A program made the position numbers and the translations under genes. From Zelonia costaricensis (lineage: Eukaryota; Euglenozoa; Kinetoplastea; Trypanosomatida; Trypanosomatidae), in NCBI GenBank assembly GCA_030849075.1, contig JASAOO010003558.1, positions 90,949-154,948 on the forward strand: a stretch of 64,000 bases of DNA. The letters are read 5' to 3'. The notes under the pieces were generated by a model. The model was not told where the DNA came from, ran no database searches, and saw only the letters and a list, made by a program, of their open reading frames with translations. Shown piece after piece: positions 9,751-19,586 of this stretch; the stretch's first letter is position 1; every line of letters starts with the position of its first letter.

Positions 9751-11838
9751 TCAGAGGGCCACCGAAGGGGGCTTGCCAGGGCCGTGGCGTCGCTGCAGGC
9801 GGTACATCTTCTGCTCCGTCAGCGAGCGCGAAGGGTGGAAGCACGCGTCGATCCCAACGCCCTGCTCCCGCGCCGCGTGGCACAGCTGCTCGTTCGAGGT
9901 GACAATCACAGCGTCCACAGCGTCGGCAAGACCGAAGACGACCCTGTTGCGCAGCGACACCTTCCCGCTGAGTCGCAGGTACTCGACGAAGCTGAACAGC
10001 GGTGGTGCCGCGGCGGGTGCGTCGTGCGGCGACGCGCTCGGCACACCCGGCTCGCCGCTCTCTCGCATGCGCTCACGCAGAAAGGTGGTGTTCACCACGC
10101 TGACGAGACGCAGCAGTCGAGCTGCACGCGCTACCTCCTGCGGCCCGGCGATGGTCTCCAGAATCCACCGGAACTCCTCGTACGTTATGTCGGCCACCAC
10201 CCAGTTCGGCCGCACCGCCGGCTCGCCGTCAAGGCGCGCGTTGAACTCCGCCACCAGCGCAGACTCCTCGAGCGGTGCCGACGCGGTACCGTCGGCGTTC
10301 CAAAGCCGCGGCAGAGCGTCAGCGTCCGCCGCTTCGGACGGTCGCGCCCGCGCCGCCGCCTCGATCTCTGGCAGCCAACTGAGGTCCGCGAGCGCAACGA
10401 GTGCGGCCGGAAGCGCCGCACGGCGCGCAGCGTCGGTCGATGGGTCGTTGTCGTCGTCGGGCCCGCGTCGCAGCAGTGACGCCCGCATGAGGGTGCTGAG
10501 TGCCGCCGGGGCGAGCCACGTGGTGCACGACCGCAACGCCGGCTCCATTACGTCCACCACGGCGCGGCACTCCTCTGCCTCCTTGCGCTGCTGCTCCCGC
10601 AGGACGTGGAAGGGTGCCAGTCGCGCCAGTCGCGTCGACACAGGCATGCCGTCAGCGAAGCAGCTCTGCGAGGTGAGCGTGACGAGGGCCGTCGTGTCAA
10701 GGCACACAACCGGCGCCCCACGCGTCATTCGAGGTAGCCAGGCATCAGCGGCATCGTAACCGCGGTCGTCCCCACGCGACCCTGGAAAGGGCGGACGCGG
10801 CACCGCCGCCTCCATGCCGAGGCCCGCCTCTGCCGCCAACGTGGCCCACGACACCCCGACGGCGGCAAAGAAGTGCTGCAACGCCGGCGGAGGCGGATGG
10901 AGCAGTACGACGGCCACGCCAGCCGTGCGGCGATGCGGCATGCAGGTGCGCCGTGCGCGGGCGACGAGGGCGAGCAACATGTCCGTGAAGGGAGTGGACC
11001 CGTTCAGCTCGAGCGCGGCGGCCTCGAGGGCGAGGTTGCGCCGCGTCGCCGTCTTCACCTTGATCCAGCGGTGCTCGCTGCAGGAGACGACATCCACCTC
11101 AATGCGGGTATCGTCCGAGAAGGCACTCCGCGGCAGCGCGCCTGCAACCGCGGCGGCCCGCTGGGGTGGCCCGACGTTGCCGCTCACGGGCACAAACACC
11201 CCCGTGACGTCGCTTTCCCGCTCCAAGCACGTGACAATGCCGTCGAAGTGCGCCATCGAGTTGCACTGCGCACACGCCACCGCCGCCTCCATCACCGGTG
11301 CGGGCACCGCCGGCGAAGGCAGCGGGACGGCATCGGCCACATCAGCCTCGCCGGTGCAGCCCGCCGCCCGCAGCGCCGCCACGCTGCGCCGCACGTTGTC
11401 CGTTTCCTTGCGGAGGCGGCCACGCAGCTTGGCGACGCCCTGGTAGGCCGCGGACGCGTCCCTGCGGCTCACCGTACCGGCCGACGCTGACGCCTTCTCC
11501 GGCAGGACGCGCTCCAAGCGCGCGTGCAGCTCCTCGGCCACGAGCAGAAGACGCTGCAGGAAGGCGCAGAGGGCGTGCGGCGAGCTGGCGGTGGTAAACG
11601 CGTCGTGATGCTGCAGCTCGCCCTCCCGCCCGTCCGCGTCTGTCTCCGCTGACCTCGCCGCGTCGTTGCCGCTGTTGTCCACGCATTGGCTGGGGCTGCG
11701 GCTGTACGACGCGCTGGCAGACGGCGACGAGGCCGCGCCGCTCGAGTGCGCGCTTACGTCGAGGCCGGACCCGGTGTGCGCCTGCGCGTCGTCCTCGTCC
11801 GAGGACGGGATCGGCATGGCCGCGTAGAGCTGGTCCAT
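9751..11838 (-). CDS. C7orf25/UPF0415-like protein with C-terminal DUF1308 (695 aa)
   Basis: This matches the eukaryotic UPF0415 (human C7orf25) family, whose biochemical role is unsettled. The C-terminal third (from about residue 373) opens with VVCLDTTALVTL, the DUF1308 block that places an Asp where PIN-like folds begin. It ends with VVFGLADAVDAVIVTSNEQL followed by SRSLTEQK, very close in pattern to the family C-terminus. Upstream, EVDVVSCSEHRWIKVK matches the conserved middle block. The N-terminal 100 residues are acidic and Ser-rich. The start is the ATG at 11838 (MDQLYAAM); 17 further codons upstream translate the pyrimidine tract and have no ATG. The PIN-like fold suggests RNA or nuclease activity, but that is inference. 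Family confidence is good, function low. Confidence 0.85.
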   Translation of the reverse strand: MDQLYAAMPIPSSDEDDAQAHTGSGLDVSAHSSGAASSPSASASYSRSPSQCVDNSGNDAARSAETDADGREGELQHHDAFTTASSPHALCAFLQRLLLVAEELHARLERVLPEKASASAGTVSRRDASAAYQGVAKLRGRLRKETDNVRRSVAALRAAGCTGEADVADAVPLPSPAVPAPVMEAAVACAQCNSMAHFDGIVTCLERESDVTGVFVPVSGNVGPPQRAAAVAGALPRSAFSDDTRIEVDVVSCSEHRWIKVKTATRRNLALEAAALELNGSTPFTDMLLALVARARRTCMPHRRTAGVAVVLLHPPPPALQHFFAAVGVSWATLAAEAGLGMEAAVPRPPFPGSRGDDRGYDAADAWLPRMTRGAPVVCLDTTALVTLTSQSCFADGMPVSTRLARLAPFHVLREQQRKEAEECRAVVDVMEPALRSCTTWLAPAALSTLMRASLLRRGPDDDNDPSTDAARRAALPAALVALADLSWLPEIEAAARARPSEAADADALPRLWNADGTASAPLEESALVAEFNARLDGEPAVRPNWVVADITYEEFRWILETIAGPQEVARAARLLRLVSVVNTTFLRERMRESGEPGVPSASPHDAPAAAPPLFSFVEYLRLSGKVSLRNRVVFGLADAVDAVIVTSNEQLCHAAREQGVGIDACFHPSRSLTEQKMYRLQRRHGPGKPPSVAL

Positions 11839-13066
11839 TGCGCAGTGGGGTGCGCGTGTGGAAATAGATGGAGGGGGGGGGAGGGGCAAGGCGAAGAGGA
11901 GGTCGGTGAGATCGGCAGCAGGCTAAGTGCGCGAGGCGTCCGCGGCGGTTGCAGACTAAGGGGAGACGGATCACGTGCTTAGCCGCCTGTCCGTGCAGGC
12001 GTTAAAGTGGAAAGCAAATTTGGTGTATTGGCTGCGTGTCTTGCGTGCGCGCGGCACAGCGTTGCGTCTGCGTCTGCGTGTGTGTACGCGCGTGCTGATT
12101 GCGCACGGCGCGCGAGATATGCGGTTGTAGCTCTGATGCGCGCTGTGGATGAAATTGCGCGCAAGGGAGCGAGGAGGAGTGGGAGAGGCACGGTTCTGTG
12201 TGTCTCTTGTCGTGTTGACCCTCTGCGGTGGAGTATGCGTGGTGCCCGTGCGAGGGGAGAGAGCTCACGCGGAGCGGGTGGAGGTGACGGTGGAGGGGGT
12301 GGCGACCTTGAAGTCCGGGTTGTGGAGAAGATGAGAAGCGGGTGCAGGTGGGCCGTGGGTCAACTGTGTGTGTGTGTGTGTGTGTCTGCGTGTGCTCGAG
12401 CAAGCTAGACACAGCAGCCCTCTGAGGCGCGAGAGCCTGGAAGGCCGGGACGAAGAAGCCCCTTCTCTGACGCACGTCGGGTCACGGGCCCCCGCTGTGG
12501 GTGGCGCTCATTGCGCGCTCCGCGGGTGCGAACGCAGAGCTCCGCCGGGGAGGGGAGAGGGCGGCCTGTCACTGGGGCAGGGTGGTGCCGACGCCACTGT
12601 CGAAGAGAACTCAGTGTTGTGCATCAGCGGCGTTCCGCACTACCGCGTACGTGGTGGTGATGGCGTGCGGCTGGCGTCCTGGGCGTGCACGGTGGAAGGT
12701 CTGTAGACGTGACAGGCGTAGCGGAAGGTGGAAAGCAGCGCGCAAGGTGTGCCGATGCGCGTGCATCTCTTTTCGGTGTGCAGGTATGTAAGTGTGCGTG
12801 TGTGTGAGTGTGAATAAGAAGGAAGGTACCAAAGGCCGACTCGACGTCAACACGTCACAGCCCCTTGTGTGACAACAGCGACGCCGCCGAATCCGCACAC
12901 GCGGGAGGGGGGGAGGGGGGTTGCGCCGGACGACGTGGTGCTCCTGCAATACGACTCGACGACTCTCACTCGAGGGAGGCCGCGCTCAGAGAAGCGGGAA
13001 GAGGGGAAAGGTGCCGGAGGTTTGTGCGAGCAGAAGTGCCTCGTCGCCACCTCGCACAGCTTCAAC
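11839..13066. other. 1.2-kb intergenic stretch
   Basis: In RNA sense a C/T-rich run (11870-11886) lies just ahead of the DUF1308 start. The remainder is GT- and CG-rich with a GT microsatellite at about 12366-12386. No gene, tRNA box or long inverted repeat was seen. Confidence 0.65.
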
Positions 13067-13441
13067 TCAGTCGCTCTGTTCGTAGCGCCACCAGTCCAAG
13101 CGCTTCTCGACGGGCCAATCGCGCAGCTGCTCGTACTCGCGCTGCGACAGCTCGGCGAAGCGGTGGTGGGTGTAGTCCTTGTCATCCACGCATCGTCCCC
13201 ACAACCCGATCCGGGCCGACGGAACCTGGTCGAAGTTCACCGTCACGGATGTGATGCCGCACTGCGTGCACAAGCGGTACCGCCGCTCCCGATCGAAGTC
13301 CTTGCGCATGTGCTTCTGGTTCTCCAGCCGAAACGTGTCCTTCATCCGCTTGTTCAGCACCACGCCATTGCTGCGGTTGAGGGAACCGAACTTGGTGAAG
13401 GAGTACAGCGAGTTTGGCCCCAGCACGTTGGCGCGTGACAT
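13067..13441 (-). CDS. Small conserved-looking protein of unknown function (124 aa)
   Basis: A compact, charged, single-domain product. It has a basic Arg/Lys-rich stretch at residues 31-57, a CTQC pair at 58-61 with another Cys at 84, and a Trp/Tyr/Asp-rich tail (DWPVEKRLDWWRYEQSD). Composition is balanced and free of low complexity, which is strong evidence for a real gene amid simple sequence. No signal peptide or membrane segment is present. The chosen start is the ATG at 13441 (MSRANVLGP). The frame extends nine codons upstream to another methionine (MQTEREPDV), so the alternative start is 13468. The basic N-terminus could suit a mitochondrial or ribosome-associated protein, but no family is recognised. 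Confidence 0.8.
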   Translation of the reverse strand: MSRANVLGPNSLYSFTKFGSLNRSNGVVLNKRMKDTFRLENQKHMRKDFDRERRYRLCTQCGITSVTVNFDQVPSARIGLWGRCVDDKDYTHHRFAELSQREYEQLRDWPVEKRLDWWRYEQSD

Positions 13442-14146
13442 GACGTCCGGCTCTCGTTCCGTCTGCACTGGAGAGTGCCTGGTTGGGTGGAGGGAAGTGC
13501 GGTGGTTGGCCAGCGGTGTCGGTGCAGAACGCGGTGACGCAAGCGTCGCGCTCGCCTTATCCGGTAGCTTCGAACGCTGGGGGGGGGGGGGGTATGGTGG
13601 GTGAGCGGCGTTGGACCCGCTGGCAGATCAGGGAAGGGTGGGTGTGGGAAATAATGGCCACTCACAAGCGGGGTGGCGTGAAGTGCAAGAGTGCGACGAA
13701 GCAATGGAGATCAGCGAGGAAGGTGGGGGAAGGGGGGCGGATGGCGAAGGGGCTTCAGCATTATTTTTGTGGCGGCGGTGCACCTCAGGTGCGGGCGGTA
13801 ACGCTCGCAGAGGCTGAAGCCTCGAGAAGGCATACGACGCAGCCACGAGCGCACAACTACACGGTCCCTTTCAACTCGCCGCGCGCACACACACGTCACG
13901 ACACACACGTTGGCACATCGTCAGCAAACTGCCACGAGGCGCACGCTCAGGTCTGCGCCGGAGGCAGAAGCCGTTTGGGTTCTCGAGAGGTGTCTTCTTC
14001 TTGAGTTAACTGTGTTCGTCGCGAGTTAGCGAGGTTAACCGAGATACGGCCCAGCTGGCCCATCCACACCACGTCACAGCGAGCTTGGGGAAGAGACGCT
14101 GAGGTGGAGAAGGGCCCGTCAAACAGCCCAGACTCTCTTGTCTCGC
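13442..14146. other. 0.7-kb intergenic stretch
   Basis: Contains a 14-base G-run at 13579-13592 (C-run in RNA sense, a likely part of a splice-acceptor tract) and GA-rich sequence. No gene seen. Confidence 0.65.
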
Positions 14147-14683
14147 TCAGAAGAAGTCGTGCTTGGACTTGCGCTTCGAGGCGCGCTTCTCCTTCGCCTT
14201 GGCCGCGTCGAGGGCGGCCTTCTTCGCCTTGGCGGCCTTGGATTTCTGGTTCGCCTTGGTGTTGCGCTTGATGCGGGTGGAGACGACGTCCTCGAACTGC
14301 GGGTTCTCCTCGATCCACTCGTCCGCGAAGGACTTGTAGCGGCGACGCTTGTTGCGGCCCACATCAGCAAAGTAGCCGAACTCCATGAACTCGTTCTCGC
14401 CGATGTCGGCGGTCTTCTTGGGGGCCTGATGCTGGTGCTCCGGGTCCACGAAGTTGCGGTACTTGAGCAGCTCCAACTCCTGCTTCTGGTCCGCGCTGAG
14501 CGGCTTCTTCTTCATGCCGTACCACTGCGAGAGCGTGTTCTTCTGCTCGCGGCGCTTGTCACGGATGGCGTCCTTGCGATCTTGGATGCCTTGCACGCCG
14601 TTGCGGCCGCCGTAGAAGTCGCCGGAGCTGGTCACCGCCTTGGCCATCATGTCGGCCACGTTGCTGCCGCTGCTGCTCGGCAT
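14147..14683 (-). CDS. Fcf2-family pre-rRNA processing protein (178 aa)
   Basis: Fcf2 (yeast) and DNTTIP2 (human C-terminus) are nucleolar factors for early small-subunit pre-rRNA cleavage. The core is visible: WYGMKKKPLSADQKQELELL at residues 54-73 matches the family's W-F/Y-x-M-x(5)-LT-x-E-x-K-x-DL-x-LK block. A basic residue and Asp-Pro follow (R76, D80-P81), in place of the usual LDPKRHYK. A second aromatic/charged block lies at 100-135 and a Lys/Arg-rich tail at 139-176 fits nucleolar targeting. The frame is open for 75 more codons upstream, but those are Pro/His/Ser-rich UTR-like, so I use the ATG at 14683 (MPSSSGSNV). The second half of the family domain is divergent, so this is a probable rather than certain call. 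Confidence 0.75.
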   Translation of the reverse strand: MPSSSGSNVADMMAKAVTSSGDFYGGRNGVQGIQDRKDAIRDKRREQKNTLSQWYGMKKKPLSADQKQELELLKYRNFVDPEHQHQAPKKTADIGENEFMEFGYFADVGRNKRRRYKSFADEWIEENPQFEDVVSTRIKRNTKANQKSKAAKAKKAALDAAKAKEKRASKRKSKHDFF

Positions 14684-15585
14684 GGCGATCGGGCGAGCGG
14701 GTGAGCGGTGGGCGGGGTGTGGGGAGTGGGGGGAGAAGCGTGCGAGACGGAAGCGACTCAACTTCACACGTGATGTCGGCAGGATTGAGTGCGCGAGGCG
14801 GCGAGGTGTAAGCGACGTGCACACGAGACGCGTGCGGCAAGAGGGAGAGAAAGAATGGAGATGAGGGAGTTCATGTGGAGGGGCTTGAAGTGAAGCGGCA
14901 GTGGGCACTTGCTTGATGACACGCCGCTGTGTGCGGACGCCTCAGAGCGGCACAGGGAAGCCACGTTCATCCACGCGGCGCAACCACGCCCTAGGGCGGC
15001 AGCCTCTACAATTTCTCCTCAGCAGCATGACTCGCAGTCCAGCGCGCGCACTGGTAGCGATGCAACAAGAAGTCGCTACAACCGCACTGCGCCGCCGCCA
15101 GCGCACGTGTCTGGCACCGCTGTTGTGCTGAGCTTTGCATGCCTGAACGCTGTGTTGATGTCTCTGAGGGTGGGTTGGTGGGTGCGCCTCGGCGAGCGCA
15201 CGCACATCGGTAGAGAAGAATGCAGAAACAGAGTAGAGCGAGACACGCAGAGCGCACATCTACACACATGCCCACGTGTGCACATGGGCTGCGCATACCC
15301 AGCAACAAAACAAAAGCGGGCACCGCAGCTCTGTTTCTGGACACACGAGACGACGTCACGCAACGTCGAAGTCGGAAGCTCACAGAGACCGGTGCAGGGG
15401 GGGGGCGGGAGGAGGCGGCTGCGACGAACGCCATGCTCGCGCGACGGCGTGGCTCCTTGATGAGGACCCAAGGGCGACGAAAAGCACCACAAGCATGCCC
15501 AGATGCACACATGCCCACATGCCCACACACACACACACACACACACACACAACTCGTCCCGCTCGCTCTGACTGCATCGCGGGCT
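14684..15585. other. 0.9-kb intergenic stretch with a CA microsatellite
   Basis: The (CA)n tract at 15524-15552 sits just past the stop codon of the 925-aa coiled-coil gene, in its 3' UTR. The patch 14930-15180 is of ordinary complexity, but no gene or RNA was recognised there. Confidence 0.65.
15524..15552. repeat. (CA)n microsatellite
   Basis: About 14 CA units, 35 bp downstream of a stop codon in transcript sense. Confidence 0.9.
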
Positions 15586-18363
15586 TTACCGCAGCTGCCG
15601 CGTCGCCACCTGCAAGCGCTCCTCCAGCTCAAACTTCGCCTGTAGCGTCTCCTGCAGGAGGCACTGCAAGGCTCGCAGCCGTCCCTCCTCGCTGCCGCGC
15701 GTCACCGCCGCAGGCGTCAACACGCCAGCCGCGAGCAGCTGGTTCATCGTGGAGGCGTTGCGCTTCAGCTCCTCCTTGAGCGCGCCGCACTGCCGCTGGA
15801 GGTCTTCTATGACGGACGTGAGACGCCACTTCTCCTCCTGCATCGTCGTCAGCCGGTCCAGCAGCGCCTCGTTCTCCACCTGCACCGCCTCCCACGTCGA
15901 CATCCGCTCCGGGTCGTAGCGCCGCTCAATCTCCGTCACGAGCCGCGGTGAGGCCACAATCGGCGTGTGCGTGGACGCGTGGGTGGCGCTCACGTCCAGC
16001 TCATCGTCGGCCGACGCCGCGGGGCCGTCCTCGCCGTCCGTGCGGCACACCCACGCCGTCGCCGTGTCGCGCCACCCACTCGAGAAGGAGGCGCGACGTG
16101 ACATCACCGCCTGCCCGCCGCCCCCAGCACTGCTGCCGAGACTGGCGTTGTTCATCGGCGCGGCACCGGCGGCAGCGGCGGAGGTGGTGGGGCGTGCCTG
16201 CTGCGCCATGTCCAAGAGCCTTAACTTCTGACCCAGCTCCTCCTGCGAGACGGCCAGCGCCTGCCGCAGCTCCTTGTTGAGGGCGGCGAGCTGCTGCGTC
16301 TCGGCCTTGCGCTGGGCGTCCGCGAGGGCCAGGCGGCGCTCGAAGGTGTGCTTGAGCTCGTCGAGCTGCCGCTCCCGGTCCACCAGCGTCGCCGTATCCG
16401 CGGCGGCCCCAAAGACAGGCGTGTGCGAGGCAGGGGAGCCCTGTGCTGCTGCCGTGGCCTCGCGCGACGTGGGGGAGGAGGAGGAGGAAGACGCGCTGTT
16501 CGCTGTGTGCAGAGACGCCGCGGCAGCAGAGGCGGGAGTGGCGGTGGCGTCGGTCGATGCCCGCCGCACGCCGTTCCCCGCGCCGCCCCCCGCCCCGGAA
16601 GTAGGTGCCGCGGTGCTCGCTCGTCTGTGCCCCCCACTCGCGTGCGCCCCGTTCGGAGGGCCGGCGGCCGTGGGGCCGTGTCGGCGGCACTGCAGCCACA
16701 CCGCCTCCCGGACCTGGTAGCTCAGCAGGCGCTTGAGCAGCTGCTTCTCCGCCGCCACGTGCACCGCGGCCTCACGCCGCAGGCCCTGCAGGCGCTGCTC
16801 CCACTCCGCGCGCTCCCGCTGAAATGAGTCGGTGCGCTCCCGCAGCGCACTACGCAGCCGGTTGGCGTCCCGCTCCAGCTGCCGCAGCCGCTCCTCCTCT
16901 TCCTTGCGCGAGATGGCCCGCTCCAGCTCCAGCTCGCTCTCGTTCACCTGCCTGCGGTACTGCAGCGCCGCCGCCTTCAGCTCCGCGTTCTCTTTCTGAA
17001 GCGCCAGCGCCACCTCCTCGGCCTTGACCCGCCGCGCCGCCTGCTTCTTGCCGTCGCGGGTCAACTTGTCCGTAAGGGTGTGGAGGTCGTTGATCTGCTT
17101 CTCCAGGGCCTCCTTCTGATACGCCTCGCTTGCCGTCAGCCGCGGCGGCGCTGGGGCCGGGGTGGCTGATGCGGTCGCACCACCGCCGGCTGGCCCGCCC
17201 ATGCGGGGACCGCCTGCCGCCGCCTCCATCGAGTTCATGAGAAGCCGCTGCAGCTGCCCCTCGAGGTGCACGTTCTTCTCTTGGAGAAACGCGCGTTCGC
17301 GGCCCAGCGCGGACATCTTCTCCTGCAGCTGGGCCAGCGCGTACACGGCAGCGTCGCGCCGCTGCTGGGACGCCTGCAGCGCCGCCTCTCGACTTTCCAG
17401 CCGCGTCTGCAGCTCCGCGAGGTGCTGGGGCGCATGTTTCACTGCCGGCACTGGCGCTACGGCGGCGGTGGTGGTGGAGGGAGTCGACTCAGCTGTGCTT
17501 GAGCCCTCCGCTGGGGTCGCAGCCGCGAGCACCTCCCTGCGCAGCGCCGCCAGGTCGGCCAGCGCCGCCTCCAGCCGTGCCTTCGTTTCAGCTCCCGAGT
17601 GTTCGGCGGTACTTAGCGCGTCCTGCGCGGCCGCCAGCAGCTGCTGCGTCGCCTCCAGCGCCATGCCGCGGAGGCGCAGGTCGGCAACTTCATCAGCCGA
17701 CACCGCTGCCGCCGCCGCCGTGGTGAGCTGCGCAGCGGAGGCCTTACCAGGCGTCGCCGCGCTCACAGACGGAGCCACCGCCGCCGCCCGCACGGCCGTC
17801 GCCGCAGAGCCCGCAGTGCCGGTGCCGCCCGTCACGACCTTGCCCGTGAGCACCGTGCCGCGCACCACCCCGCCGGCACCACTGCCTGCGCTGACGGCGC
17901 CGGCTGGACTCGCCGCCACCAGACCGCGGGCGACCACCGCAGGGGCCTTGTCGGGCAGCATCGTTGGCCGAACGGGGGTCGTGGTGGCAGAGGCCGGCGT
18001 GTGCAGCTGTGGCGGCGGAGGGGAAGCCGCCGGGCTGACCTCCGCCGTCGGCATGGAGGCCGCGGCGCTGCTCTCGGTGTTGACAGCGGCGACCAGTGCG
18101 GCGTAGCGGCCGTCTGGCGCGGCACCCAGCAGCCGACTCGACTCGGCTCGCAACCGCTCGAGGCAGCGTGCCATCTGCGCGCTGCGCTCCTGCTGCCGCT
18201 CCAGCACCTGGATGAGCTCCGGCACGGTGGGTGGCAGCTGCACAATCGAGCTCGTGTACGGCGCGGTGTCCTCGTCTCCGACTGCCGTAAGCCCCGACGC
18301 CGCCCCCTCGGAGCGAGGGGCGGCGGCGGCGGTGGTGGTGGTGGTAGACGCCGCTGCCGACAT
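15586..18363 (-). CDS. Large coiled-coil protein of unknown function (925 aa)
   Basis: The N-terminal ~220 residues are Ala/Thr/Pro/Val-rich and disordered-looking. Long heptad-like helices follow at about 220-280, 310-375, 410-560 (Glu/Arg/Gln-rich), 660-720 and 810-925, broken by Ser/Ala-rich linkers near 580-650 and 740-800. There is no motor, kinase, zinc or membrane motif. Such proteins in trypanosomatids are often parts of the cytoskeleton, basal body or flagellum, but nothing here proves that. The start is the ATG at 18363 (MSAAAST); the frame runs five codons further only to a TTG. No paralogue is recognised in the window, although the 1737-aa gene is similar in style. Confidence 0.85.
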   Translation of the reverse strand: MSAAASTTTTTAAAAPRSEGAASGLTAVGDEDTAPYTSSIVQLPPTVPELIQVLERQQERSAQMARCLERLRAESSRLLGAAPDGRYAALVAAVNTESSAAASMPTAEVSPAASPPPPQLHTPASATTTPVRPTMLPDKAPAVVARGLVAASPAGAVSAGSGAGGVVRGTVLTGKVVTGGTGTAGSAATAVRAAAVAPSVSAATPGKASAAQLTTAAAAAVSADEVADLRLRGMALEATQQLLAAAQDALSTAEHSGAETKARLEAALADLAALRREVLAAATPAEGSSTAESTPSTTTAAVAPVPAVKHAPQHLAELQTRLESREAALQASQQRRDAAVYALAQLQEKMSALGRERAFLQEKNVHLEGQLQRLLMNSMEAAAGGPRMGGPAGGGATASATPAPAPPRLTASEAYQKEALEKQINDLHTLTDKLTRDGKKQAARRVKAEEVALALQKENAELKAAALQYRRQVNESELELERAISRKEEEERLRQLERDANRLRSALRERTDSFQRERAEWEQRLQGLRREAAVHVAAEKQLLKRLLSYQVREAVWLQCRRHGPTAAGPPNGAHASGGHRRASTAAPTSGAGGGAGNGVRRASTDATATPASAAAASLHTANSASSSSSSPTSREATAAAQGSPASHTPVFGAAADTATLVDRERQLDELKHTFERRLALADAQRKAETQQLAALNKELRQALAVSQEELGQKLRLLDMAQQARPTTSAAAAGAAPMNNASLGSSAGGGGQAVMSRRASFSSGWRDTATAWVCRTDGEDGPAASADDELDVSATHASTHTPIVASPRLVTEIERRYDPERMSTWEAVQVENEALLDRLTTMQEEKWRLTSVIEDLQRQCGALKEELKRNASTMNQLLAAGVLTPAAVTRGSEEGRLRALQCLLQETLQAKFELEERLQVATRQLR

Positions 18364-19586
18364 GAGCGACAACGACAACTCCGGCAGAGAACTTCAAAAG
18401 CGAGCAAGAACACGCGAAGGGGGAAGGGGGTGGAGAAGAGAGAGAAGGGCAGGTCTGGCTCGAGGGCACGGAAGTGCCGAAGCACTGATGAGTTAAAGAA
18501 AGATCGACGTCAGGCGATGCACGTCTTACGGGGCAAATCGCTACTATGTTCGGTATGATTGGCTGTAGGTGGGTATTGCGTGTGTGTGTGTGTTCGTGTG
18601 TCCGGGTGGGTGGGTGGATGTGTTGCATGCAGGGGGGCACGTAAACCACACACGCAGACCGGCACTCCGCATTCCGTTGCGCGCCGGCACGAAAAAAAAA
18701 AAGGCGACGACGGAGCGCACGAAAGGGGGGGACGAGAGCGGTGAAGGCAGGGCCCGCGGGCGCAACTTGCGTGCAAGACCTACGCACGAGGCGCGTGCAG
18801 ACGAACAGCAGTGCGTCGACAGTGACCAACGCACTCAAACACACGCACGCAGCGTCGGTGGGAGGCGCAGCGCTGAAAGACCCAGTGGACGACGAGTCGG
18901 TATTCGCCCTTCCGTTGCTGTGAGCGAGGGAGGAAAGAAGAATTGTGACGGGCACTGCGGTACCGCTCCTCCGCCGGCACGCGTCGCGGCAACATCGCGT
19001 GAGTGGGGAAGCGCACGAGAACGCCATAAAAGACAGATACGGGAGGGGAGAGAAGAAGACGACGTGGCGAGTAGGTGGTGATGGACAGCACGGCGAGCTC
19101 GAAGGACACAGGGCTCGCAGGGTGCGACACAAGCGGCATTCTTCACCGTGTGAAGGCGCCAATGCGGCGCCAAGCGTGTGCGGCAGAGGGGGAGCCACCG
19201 CACCGCCACTGGAGACGCAGAAACTCTACTCGAAACAGCGACGGAGGGACTCGATGACGTGGACCATTTTTCTTTGCATCCCTCTTCTGCGAAAAATGCT
19301 CGTTTGCAAGTCGCCCTATGCAACGCTGTCGGCCACCGCACCGCACCGCGCCGCGGTGTGCCCAGCGCACGTCGCAAGATGCCGCGACAACCACGTGACG
19401 ACACAAAGAAGCAGCAGCAGCAGCGGCAACAACAGCTGCAGCATCGATAAGAGTGGGGTGGCCACGGTGTGCCTGGATACCCGCGCGCGGCGGTCATCTA
19501 AAGAGTGATGCTGATCTGAGACGAGTGGGTTCTGAATGTCGCCCACTCAACACAGCCACCCGTTGCCCCAGCCCCCCGCCCCCTCT
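18364..19586. other. 1.2-kb intergenic stretch
   Basis: Mixed-complexity sequence with an A-run at 18690-18700 and GT-rich sequence at 18580-18602. No gene supported. Confidence 0.6.

Noticed and set aside
18364..18378. Five extra codons upstream of the 925-aa gene beginning with TTG
   Set aside because: Non-ATG starts are not expected in a eukaryotic nuclear gene; the ATG at 18363 follows immediately.
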